A stretch of DNA of 53,988 bases from contig JAICLZ010000024.1 of the NCBI GenBank assembly GCA_025929535.1, positions 1 to 53,988 on the forward strand, written 5' to 3'. This document shows positions 41,533-48,318 of this stretch, piece after piece. This DNA is from Gemmatimonadaceae bacterium. Its GTDB lineage: Bacteria > Gemmatimonadota > Gemmatimonadetes > Gemmatimonadales > Gemmatimonadaceae. The notes beneath the pieces are model-generated. The model searched no databases and was not told the DNA's origin. It saw only the letters and a list, made by a program, of their open reading frames with translations. Made by a program: the position numbers and the translations under genes. Numbering within the stretch: the stretch's first letter is position 1; each line of letters starts with the position of its first letter.

Positions 41533-44202
41533 CTATATCGCCTTCAGCGTGCTCGCGGGATCCACGCGCGCCGCACGCACGGCCGGCCGCACGCACGCCA
41601 CGGCCGCGACGGCGCTCAGCAGTGCCGCCACTCCCAGATACGTCGCCGCATCGAGGCGCGAGACGCCGAAGAGCATCGAAGCCACCACGCGGCTCGCGAG
41701 CGCTGCCGCGACCAGGCCGAGCACCACGCCCGCCATCGTGAGCATCATTCCCCGACGAAGCACCATGCCCACGACGTCGCCTGGCGACGCGCCGAGCGCC
41801 GCGCGCACGCCTATCTCGCGAATCCGCTCCGTGACGCTTCCGGAGAGCACGCCGTGAATTCCAACGGCTGCCAGGATGAGCGCCGTGAAGCCGAAGGCGA
41901 CGAACAGGAGCATCGCGAAGTGGCGATCGGAGAGCGAACGATCCACGAGCTCGCGCATCGTGGCGACGCGCGAGATCGGGAGATCCTTGTCCACCGACCA
42001 GATGGCGTCACGGATCGAGGGCGTGAGCGCCGCCGGGTTTCCGCGTGCGCGCACGACGAGGGACATCACCTGGTCCACCCAGTGCCACTGCGCCGTCGAG
42101 ACGTAGATCGCATCGGGAGCATCGACATCCATCGCTGACCGTTTTACGTCGCCCACGATACCCACCACCGTGTACCAATCCCCCTCTTCGGGGCCGAAGC
42201 GAAGGCGCTTTCCGAGCGCATCCTGACCCGCGAATTTTCGTTTGGCAAACGATTCGTTGATCACCACCGCCCGCGGCGCGCCTCCGACATCGCGCGCGTC
42301 GAGAAGACGGCCGCTCCGGAGCGGGATGACCATCGCTTCGAAATAGCCCGGCGTGACGGCAAAGCGGAGCGCGGCACCATCGTCCTTGCTGTCGTTGTCG
42401 CCTTCGAAGTGCACGCCGTACGTGTCCATGTCTCCGCTGAGCGGCAGCAGGCTCGTGAACGCGGCGGCGGAAACGCCCGGAACCCGGCGTACGGCGTCCA
42501 GCGCATTGTACCACTCGAGATTGCGGGCACTGTCCAGCCGCGAGGCCGCTGCGCTGTCCGCCTGCAAGCGCGGAGCGGCCTGCTGCACCTGCATCGTCAC
42601 GAGATTCGACGAGTCGAAGCCCGCTCGCACCGCGAGCACGTGATCGATGCTCTTGAGCAGCAGACCGGCGCTCACGAGGAGCACGAGCGCGAGCGCGACC
42701 TCGGTCACGACGAGCATCCCTCGGGCACCCCGATCGCTGCCGGTCGTGCGCGTCGAGCTCTCCCTCGTCTCGCCGTGTGGATCGTGCGAGGACGCGCCAA
42801 CGGCGGGGAGAATTCCGGCGAGCACGCCCACGATGGTCGTGAGCAGAAAGCCGAACGCGAACACGGTGCCGTCCAGTCGAATCGCGCCTGCACGAGGAAG
42901 CTCGGGTGGGCTCAGTGCCACAATCGCATGAATCGCCAGCTCGGCGACGAACATGCCGAGCACTCCGCCCGCCAACGCGAGTGCCAGACTCTCGGTGAGC
43001 ACCTGTCGCGCGAGTCGCAAGCGGCCGGCGCCGAGGGCGGCGCGCATGGCGAACTCGCCCCGTCGCTGCGCGCTGCGAGCGAGCATGAGATTCGTGACGT
43101 TCACGCACACGATCGCCAGCACGAGCATGACTGCCACCAGCACGGCGGTCAGCATTGGCATGATGCCGCGCGTGACGTCCGCCTGCAACGAGGTCACGCT
43201 GAGCCCGTTGTCGAGCGACGCCCACGGCACGCGAGGAAAGTTCTGCACGGGTGCACGCGCGATTCGCTCGAGCTCGCCTCTGGCCTGCTCCACTGTGGCG
43301 CCCGGCGCGAGTCGCGATACGAGTCGCAGATGATGTCCCCACTCGCGACTCTGCGCGCCAAAGGTCAGCTCGTACTGGAGCGGGGCCCACACATCGGAGA
43401 GCGGCGCCAGCACGTTCTCGAAGTCGCGCGGCATGACCCCGATCACCTCGAAGTCCATGTCGTCGAGCTTGATGCTTCGGCCGATGATGTCACGGTCGCC
43501 CCCGAATCGTCGCTGCCAGAGCGCATTGCTCAGGATGGCGACGTTCGGGCCATGCGGAACATCGTCGCCGGTCTGAAAGTCGCGCCCGATCACGGGCATG
43601 ACACCGAGCGTGCGAAAGAAATCGGCGCCCACGCGCTCGCCGGTCAGGCGCTCCGGCTTGCCCGTGCCGATCATGGCGGGCTGCCAGGCGCGGATCGGAG
43701 CCATGCTCGCGAACGAGTGAGCGCGCCGGGCAAGCTCGAGATACGATCCGAAGGTGACGTCGAGCGGTTGTCCATCTGCGCTCCGATCGGAGATCATGAG
43801 CAGTCTTCGCGCATCCGGATACGGAAGTGCCGCGAAGAAGATCGGATTCACGGCGCTGAAGATCGCAGTGCTTGCGCCGATTCCGAGTGCGAGCGTGATC
43901 ACGGAAACGGTGGTGAAGCCCGGCGCGTTGCCGAGGCGGCGCACGGCATACTGCAGATCGGCGATGATCGATTCTATCGCGTTCTCCCAGCCGTACGAGC
44001 GAACGTGCTCGCGTGCGACGGTCATGTTCCCGATCTCCTGCAACGCATCGCGATGCGCGTCCGACGACGACGAACCACGCGCCATGCGCTCCGCCGCGGA
44101 CTGCTCCACGTAGTGGCGCAGCTCATCCGACAGCTCTCGATCCGCGCGCGCACGATTCGTGAGCACGCCGAGCCCGCGTGTGAGATGACGCCAAACGGAC
44201 AT
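41533..44202 (-). CDS. ADOP-type permease (FtsX-like, MacB periplasmic core), prefix type 1
   Basis: The protein is 889 residues. An N-terminal cytoplasmic permease-prefix domain (LTNRARADRELSDELRHYVEQSAAERMARG ... ALQEIGN) precedes a duplicated MacB_PCD + FtsX arrangement. The first TM and PCD lie at about 95-350 (ITLALGIGASTAIFSAVN ... LPYPDARRLLMISDRS), the first FtsX helices at about 375-500, then a second PCD and FtsX block to the C-terminus (ARTVRVDPASTLKAI-like end). This is the ADOP (acidobacterial duplicated orphan permease) architecture; no ATPase gene is adjacent. The start lies 3 nt after the PadR gene stop, so the pair is coupled. Confidence 0.92.
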   Translation of the reverse strand: MSVWRHLTRGLGVLTNRARADRELSDELRHYVEQSAAERMARGSSSSDAHRDALQEIGNMTVAREHVRSYGWENAIESIIADLQYAVRRLGNAPGFTTVSVITLALGIGASTAIFSAVNPIFFAALPYPDARRLLMISDRSADGQPLDVTFGSYLELARRAHSFASMAPIRAWQPAMIGTGKPERLTGERVGADFFRTLGVMPVIGRDFQTGDDVPHGPNVAILSNALWQRRFGGDRDIIGRSIKLDDMDFEVIGVMPRDFENVLAPLSDVWAPLQYELTFGAQSREWGHHLRLVSRLAPGATVEQARGELERIARAPVQNFPRVPWASLDNGLSVTSLQADVTRGIMPMLTAVLVAVMLVLAIVCVNVTNLMLARSAQRRGEFAMRAALGAGRLRLARQVLTESLALALAGGVLGMFVAELAIHAIVALSPPELPRAGAIRLDGTVFAFGFLLTTIVGVLAGILPAVGASSHDPHGETRESSTRTTGSDRGARGMLVVTEVALALVLLVSAGLLLKSIDHVLAVRAGFDSSNLVTMQVQQAAPRLQADSAAASRLDSARNLEWYNALDAVRRVPGVSAAAFTSLLPLSGDMDTYGVHFEGDNDSKDDGAALRFAVTPGYFEAMVIPLRSGRLLDARDVGGAPRAVVINESFAKRKFAGQDALGKRLRFGPEEGDWYTVVGIVGDVKRSAMDVDAPDAIYVSTAQWHWVDQVMSLVVRARGNPAALTPSIRDAIWSVDKDLPISRVATMRELVDRSLSDRHFAMLLFVAFGFTALILAAVGIHGVLSGSVTERIREIGVRAALGASPGDVVGMVLRRGMMLTMAGVVLGLVAAALASRVVASMLFGVSRLDAATYLGVAALLSAVAAVACVRPAVRAARVDPASTLKAI

Positions 44203-44205
44203 CGA

Positions 44206-44541
44206 TCAGCCGTCCGCTTTCAGCAGGCGCGCGACAGCCGCGGCCCGTCTCGTCCAGTCTTTCGTCTTCACACCGAGCTCCTTCTGGCCCGCGCGGGTGA
44301 GATTGTAGTACTTCGCGCGCCTGGAGTTTTCGGTCTGCCGCCACTCGGCGTCCAGCAACCCCGCGCGCTCGAGCCGCTGCAGCGCCGTGAGCAGCGATCC
44401 GGGATTGACCTTGAATACGCCTCGCGAGATCTGCTCGACACGACGGCCGATTCCGAATGCGTGCATCGGCCTCAGGCTGAGCGTGCGCAGGATGAGCATG
44501 TCCAGCGTGCCCTGAATGACGTCGGTATTCGACTCGCCCAT
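44206..44541 (-). CDS. PadR-family transcriptional regulator 1
   Basis: The protein is 111 residues. The PadR winged helix is shown by [60 protein letters not shown] and the wing [18 protein letters not shown] (landmarks [22 protein letters not shown]). It is the type regularly found upstream of ADOP permeases and should repress its own operon. The start ATG at 44541 follows GGAG; an upstream ATG at 44592 would overlap the promoter. A good sigma-70 promoter lies at 44575-44603, overlapping candidate direct repeats. Confidence 0.92.
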   Translation of the reverse strand: MGESNTDVIQGTLDMLILRTLSLRPMHAFGIGRRVEQISRGVFKVNPGSLLTALQRLERAGLLDAEWRQTENSRRAKYYNLTRAGQKELGVKTKDWTRRAAAVARLLKADG

Positions 44542-44574
44542 CGCTCGGCTCCGATGTTCGGGGTGATGGGCTGG

Positions 44575-44603
44575 AGGATATCCGCACTCCACATGACAGT
44601 CAA
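44575..44603 (-). promoter_or_regulatory. Promoter of PadR1-ADOP: TTGACT-N17-TATCCT
   Basis: Reading the minus strand, TTGACT at 44603-44598 is followed by 17 nt and TATCCT at 44580-44575. The PadR ATG is about 33 nt further. Directly upstream is a direct repeat (CTTGACC ... CTTGACT, 15 nt apart) that could bind the PadR protein. Confidence 0.6.
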
Positions 44604-44764
44604 GGGGTGATGGTCAAGAGGTGCGCGCCCGCCCGTCGCCGTGCGGCGCTGACTCCGCCAGAAAGCATCGGGCGAGATCTTGTCCACATGCGGGAGACGG
44701 ATCTCACGCTGCCTCCGTGGCCGTACCAAAAGTTCGCGCGCGTCCTGCGAAGGAGGTATACGAA

Positions 44765-44830
44765 TTGCGCCCCGCGAAGATGCCGCCGAAAGAGAAGGCA
44801 CGTCACAAAGGTGAGATGGAGGAGACATGA
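44765..44830 (+). CDS. Candidate 21-residue leader micro-ORF
   Basis: A TTG start at 44765 is preceded by a perfect AAGGAGGT (44750-44757) at 7-nt spacing. The frame encodes 21 residues rich in Lys, Glu, Pro and Met (landmarks [11 protein letters not shown] and EMEET) and ends at a TGA that overlaps the ATG of the SRPBCC gene (ATGA). Perfect ribosome site plus stop/start overlap suggest it is translated, either as a coupling leader or a tiny stress peptide. Nothing in the sequence identifies a function. An in-frame ATG six codons in is an alternative start. Confidence 0.5.
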   Translation: MRPAKMPPKEKARHKGEMEET

Positions 44831-46020
44831 GCAACACAATGAACGCGGAGACACTCGGACAGACGCGAAGTGGCCGCCAGGACAACACGAGCCCCGCGAA
44901 CGATCGGCAATCCTCGCGAGGCAGATCTTCCGCGAGCAACGGCCAGAGCGTCTTACGGAAAATGCAGCAACCACGACAGGTCAAGAAAATCGCGACCGGC
45001 CTCGGCTGGTTCAGTATCGGGCTCGGCGTGGCCGAGCTCATTGCACCGGATGGCGTGGCCCGCCTCATCGGCGTGAAGCCCACCAGCACCAGTCGCACCC
45101 TTCTGCGTGCGTTCGGCGCGCGCGAGCTGGCGGCCGGCATCGGAATTCTCTCGAACGATCGGCCAACGGGCTGGGTCTGGTCCCGCGTTGCGGGCGATGT
45201 GATGGATCTCTCGATGCTCGGCACGGCAATGACCAAGGACGATACCGATCGCACGCGCCTCAATGCGGCCACGGCCGCGGTGATCGGCGTGACTGCGCTC
45301 GACATCGTCACCGGAAACGGGCTCTCGAGCCAGCGGAGTGCGCGCAACGGAGGACGTGCCTCCGGCATCCACATCAAGCGCAGCATCACCGTGGCCCGGC
45401 CCCGCGAGGAGGTCTACTCGTTCTGGCACGACTTCAAGAATCTGCCGCGATTCATGAAGCATCTGGAATCCGTGACGGTGATGGGGGACGGACGCTCGCA
45501 TTGGAAGGCGAAGGCGCCAGCGGGATCCACGGTCGAGTGGGATGCGGAGACCACGGCGGATCAGCCGAACGAGCTGATCGCCTGGCACTCGCTCGGCGAT
45601 GCCGACGTGAGCAACAGTGGCATGGTGCGCTTCGTCGAAGCTCCTGGCGGGCGCGGCACGGAGGTGCACGTCGATCTGCACTACGATCCTCCCGGCGGGG
45701 CGATCGGCGCGCTGTTCGCCAAGATGTTCGGCGAGGAGCCCGGCGGTCAGATCGCCGACGATCTGCGCCGCTTCAAGCAGGTCATGGAGATCGGCGAGGT
45801 GATGCTGTCCGACGCCACGGTGACCGAGGGTCCGCACCCGGCCCAGCCCCTCAGCTCCAGCGAGCGCGAAGAGCATCGCGAGTCGCGCCGCGAGCCGAGC
45901 CGCGAGTCGAGCCGCGAGTCGAGCCGCGAGTCGAGCCGCGAGCCGAATCGGGGAATGAACCGCGGGATGAACGTGCCGATCGAACGGACCACGGACTTCC
46001 GTGGCCAGTCTTCTATGTAG
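44827..46020 (+). CDS. SRPBCC (polyketide cyclase/START-like) protein with membrane N-terminus
   Basis: The protein is 397 residues. After a disordered Ser/Asn/Gln N-terminus of about 50 residues comes a hydrophobic segment of about 110 residues ([30 protein letters not shown] ... [13 protein letters not shown]; landmarks [10 protein letters not shown] and [13 protein letters not shown]) with two to three likely membrane helices. An SRPBCC domain follows at about 180-330 ([18 protein letters not shown] ... [18 protein letters not shown]). The last 60 residues are an Arg/Glu/Ser-rich tail with a 12-nt tandem repeat. GGAGGAGAC precedes the ATG, which overlaps the micro-ORF stop. It is probably stress-related, expressed with the downstream dehydrogenase; the ligand is unknown. 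Confidence 0.85.
   Translation: MSNTMNAETLGQTRSGRQDNTSPANDRQSSRGRSSASNGQSVLRKMQQPRQVKKIATGLGWFSIGLGVAELIAPDGVARLIGVKPTSTSRTLLRAFGARELAAGIGILSNDRPTGWVWSRVAGDVMDLSMLGTAMTKDDTDRTRLNAATAAVIGVTALDIVTGNGLSSQRSARNGGRASGIHIKRSITVARPREEVYSFWHDFKNLPRFMKHLESVTVMGDGRSHWKAKAPAGSTVEWDAETTADQPNELIAWHSLGDADVSNSGMVRFVEAPGGRGTEVHVDLHYDPPGGAIGALFAKMFGEEPGGQIADDLRRFKQVMEIGEVMLSDATVTEGPHPAQPLSSSEREEHRESRREPSRESSRESSRESSREPNRGMNRGMNVPIERTTDFRGQSSM
45889..45948 (+). repeat. 12-nt tandem repeat encoding the RESS tail
   Basis: Five units of CGCGAG(T/C)CGAGC (last unit diverged to CCGAAT) encode repeated Arg-Glu-Ser-Ser or Arg-Glu-Pro-Ser in the C-terminal tail of the SRPBCC protein. The central three units are identical, so copy number probably varies between strains. 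Confidence 0.85.
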
Positions 46021-46031
46021 GGAGCGACACC

Positions 46032-47204
46032 ATGAGAGCGAATTGCTGGATGGGCAAGAAGAAGGTGGAGGTGCAAACCGTTCCGGACCCGCAGATCCTG
46101 AATGAGCGCGACGCCATCGTTCGAATCACATCGACGGCGATCTGTGGATCGGATCTGCATCTCTACAACGGCTTCGTGCCGACCATGGAAGCGGGCGACG
46201 TGCTCGGCCACGAGTTCATGGGCGAGGTCATGGAGGTGGGACGCGCAGTCAAGAACCTGAAGGCGGGCGATCGCGTGGTCGTTCCGTTCCCCATCGCGTG
46301 CGGAAACTGCGCCGCCTGTCGCGCGGAAGCGTACTCGCTGTGCGAGAACTCGAATCCGAACGGCTGGATGGCCGAGAAGATGTGGGGGCATTCTCCGGCG
46401 GGAATCTTCGGCTACTCGCACATGCTCGGCGGGTTCGCGGGAGGGCAGGCGGAGTTCGCGCGCGTTCCCTTCGCCGATGTGGGGCCGCTCAAGATCGAGA
46501 ACGGATTCAGCGACGAGCAGGTGCTCTTCCTCTCGGACATCTTCCCCACCGGCTACATGGGCGCGGAGATGTGCGGCATCAAGCAGGGCGACGTGATCGC
46601 CGTGTGGGGAGCGGGGCCGGTCGGACAGTTCGCGATCGCCAGCGCGTTCCTGCTCGGCGCCGAGCGCGTGATCGCGATCGACCGCTTCAACTACCGCCTC
46701 GACATGGCGCGCGAGAATTCGAAGGCGGAGACGATCAACTACGAGGAAGTGGACAGCGTGGTGGACACGCTCAACGAAATGACGGGCGGGCGCGGCCCCG
46801 ATCACTGCATCGACGCCGTGGGGTTGGAGGCACACGCACCGGGCCTTCAGTACGCGTACGATCGTGCGAAGCAGGCGATGATGCTCGAGACCGGCCGGCC
46901 GATCGCGCTGCGCGAAGCGGCGAGGGCGTGCCGGAACGGCGGCACGATCTCGGTGATCGGTGTGTACGGGGGATTCATCGACAAGTTCCCGATGGGGTCG
47001 ATCATGAATCGGTCGCTCACCATCAAGACGGGCCAGTGTCACGTGCAGCGCTACATGCGGCCGCTGCTGCAGCACATTCAGAACGGCGACATCGACCCGA
47101 GCTTCGTGATCACGCATCGCATGCGGCTCGAAGACGCGCCCAGGGGATTCGACATGTTCGTGAAGAAGCTCGATGGGTGTGAGAAGGTGGTACTGAGGGC
47201 GTAG
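46032..47204 (+). CDS. Zinc-dependent alcohol dehydrogenase, formaldehyde-dehydrogenase-like
   Basis: The protein is 390 residues. It is a medium-chain dehydrogenase with catalytic zinc residues Cys38 (TAICGSD) and His60-Glu61 (LGHEFMG), structural cysteines at 90, 93, 96 and 104, and the Rossmann motif WGAGPVGQ. The insertion with [20 protein letters not shown] and [21 protein letters not shown] is the pattern of glutathione-independent formaldehyde dehydrogenase-like enzymes. It starts 11 nt after the SRPBCC stop, with GGAGCGACACC as ribosome site, so the two are co-transcribed. A 22-bp perfect hairpin follows 17 nt after the stop. Confidence 0.93.
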   Translation: MRANCWMGKKKVEVQTVPDPQILNERDAIVRITSTAICGSDLHLYNGFVPTMEAGDVLGHEFMGEVMEVGRAVKNLKAGDRVVVPFPIACGNCAACRAEAYSLCENSNPNGWMAEKMWGHSPAGIFGYSHMLGGFAGGQAEFARVPFADVGPLKIENGFSDEQVLFLSDIFPTGYMGAEMCGIKQGDVIAVWGAGPVGQFAIASAFLLGAERVIAIDRFNYRLDMARENSKAETINYEEVDSVVDTLNEMTGGRGPDHCIDAVGLEAHAPGLQYAYDRAKQAMMLETGRPIALREAARACRNGGTISVIGVYGGFIDKFPMGSIMNRSLTIKTGQCHVQRYMRPLLQHIQNGDIDPSFVITHRMRLEDAPRGFDMFVKKLDGCEKVVLRA

Positions 47205-47221
47205 CGCAGGGCAGGCTCGTT

Positions 47222-47268
47222 GGAGGACGTACGGGCGGAGCATCGAATGCTCCGCCCGTACGTCCTCC
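47222..47268. terminator. 22-bp perfect hairpin after the dehydrogenase
   Basis: Arms at 47222-47243 and 47247-47268 are perfectly complementary over 22 bp, around a 3-nt CGA centre. There is no T-run on either side. Position between an operon end and the next gene fits a terminator, but the perfect length is unusual and it might instead be a mobile palindromic repeat. Confidence 0.55.
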
Positions 47269-47372
47269 TGCACGTCCCGTCGCATATCCTTCCGTGGCAC
47301 GCCACACCAGCGTACGTTGGCGGCGGTGAGCTTGCTCGTAGTCAACCGCGTTCACGTGCACCGGAGGGACAA

Positions 47373-47933
47373 ATGACGTTCATGAGTGCGATGTGGCTGC
47401 CGATTCTGCTGTCGTCGATCGTCGTGTTCATCGTCAGCTCGGTCATCCACATGGCTTCGCCGTGGCACAAGACCGATTATCCGAAGCTGGCCAATGAGGA
47501 CCAGGTCATGGACGCTCTGCGTCCCCTCGCGATTGCGCCGGGAGATTACTTCATGCCGCGGCCATCGAGCATGGCGGACATGAAGTCCGCGGAGTTCAAG
47601 GCGAGGATGGAGCGCGGGCCGCGGGTGCTGATGACGGTGATGCCGGCGGGGACCGCGGAGATGACTCGCGAGCTGGTCATGTGGTTCGTCTATTTGATCG
47701 TGGTCGGGATCTTCACGGCCTACATCGCGGCGCACGCTCTGCAGCCGGGCGCGCCCTTTTGGGAGGTGGTGCGGTTCGCGGGAACCGTGTCGTTCCTCGC
47801 GTACGCGGCGGCGTTGTGGCAGCTGTCGATCTGGTACAGACGCTCCTGGGCGATCACCATCAAGGCGACCCTCGATTCGATCATCTACTGTCTGGCCACC
47901 GGGCTCACGTTCGCGTACTTCTGGCCGAAGTAG
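47373..47933 (+). CDS. Hypothetical four-TM membrane protein
   Basis: The protein is 186 residues from the ATG at 47373, which follows GGAGGGACAA. TM1 is WLPILLSSIVVFIVSSVIHM. A hydrophilic loop of about 60 residues follows (WHKTDYPKLANEDQVMDALRPLAIAPGDYFMPRPSS). Three more helices lie in the second half (VMWFVYLIVVGIFTAYIAAHAL, VVRFAGTVSFLAYAAALWQL, IKATLDSIIYCLATGLTFAYF). I recognise the general layout of a conserved hypothetical membrane family but no function. Upstream in-frame codons reach into the hairpin and are not credible starts. It is downstream of the stress-like operon and upstream of PadR2. Confidence 0.75.
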   Translation: MTFMSAMWLPILLSSIVVFIVSSVIHMASPWHKTDYPKLANEDQVMDALRPLAIAPGDYFMPRPSSMADMKSAEFKARMERGPRVLMTVMPAGTAEMTRELVMWFVYLIVVGIFTAYIAAHALQPGAPFWEVVRFAGTVSFLAYAAALWQLSIWYRRSWAITIKATLDSIIYCLATGLTFAYFWPK

Positions 47934-47944
47934 CCGAATCATCC

Positions 47945-47974
47945 TTGCGCTTTCGCAGCTTCTCACCATATTAC
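47945..47974 (+). promoter_or_regulatory. Promoter of PadR2: TTGCGC-N18-TATTAC
   Basis: TTGCGC at 47945-47950 and TATTAC at 47969-47974 with an 18-nt spacer. The -10 lies inside the left half of the dyad at 47962-47998, as expected for an autorepressed gene. Confidence 0.5.
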
Positions 47975-47998
47975 AGACATTGTCTTACATATGGTGAG
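47962..47998. promoter_or_regulatory. 37-bp dyad, candidate PadR2 operator
   Basis: The dyad is centred on 47980. Outer arms CTCACCATAT (47962-47971) and ATATGGTGAG (47989-47998) are perfectly complementary. Inner arms AGACA (47975-47979) and TGTCT (47981-47985) share the same axis. The right arm contains the Shine-Dalgarno-like GGTGAG just before the ATG at 48001, and the left arm overlaps the -10. Confidence 0.7.
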
Positions 47999-48000
47999 CG

Positions 48001-48318
48001 ATGCTCGGTGAGCTCGAACAGGTGGTGCTGCTGGCGGTCATGCGCGTTGGCAAGGACGCGTACGGAGTGCCGATTCACGACGAGATCCAGCGCCGCGCCG
48101 GCCGCGATCTCACGCTCGGCACGATCTACAAGACGCTGAGCCGCCTCGAGGAGAAGGGGTTCGTCGCATCCCATGTCGGCGAGCCCACCACGCAGCGCGG
48201 TGGACGACGCACCCGCTGCTACGTCGTGAGCGCCGCCGGCAAACGGTCGTTGCAGTCCACGTTCAAGGCGCTCCGCCACATGGCGAGCGGACTGGATGTG
48301 GGTCTCGAGCCGACATGA
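48001..48318 (+). CDS. PadR-family transcriptional regulator 2
   Basis: The protein is 105 residues. It has a PadR winged helix with LGELEQVVLLAVMRVGKDAYGVPIHDEI, DLTLGTIYKTLSRLEEKGFV and the wing GGRRTRCYVVSAAGKRSL. Helix alpha1 and the recognition helix are intact, and the C-terminal helix (STFKALRHMASGL) is short. It overlaps the downstream ADOP permease gene by 4 nt (ATGA). It belongs to a different PadR subgroup from the regulator at 44206. A long dyad covering its promoter and Shine-Dalgarno suggests tight autoregulation of the module. Confidence 0.93.
   Translation: MLGELEQVVLLAVMRVGKDAYGVPIHDEIQRRAGRDLTLGTIYKTLSRLEEKGFVASHVGEPTTQRGGRRTRCYVVSAAGKRSLQSTFKALRHMASGLDVGLEPT

Noticed and set aside
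45889..45948. Short regular repeats considered as a CRISPR-like array
   Set aside because: Units are 12 nt, contiguous without spacers, and in frame with the SRPBCC coding sequence.
44607..46031. Upstream extension of the dehydrogenase frame (open for 865 codons)
   Set aside because: The dehydrogenase homology starts at the ATG at 46032 with its own ribosome site. The upstream part is out of frame with the real SRPBCC gene and has antisense-like composition.
47220..47372. N-terminal extensions of the membrane protein frame through the 22-bp hairpin, and mirror-image peptides on the other strand
   Set aside because: They result from the palindrome itself. A good ribosome site places the real start at 47373.
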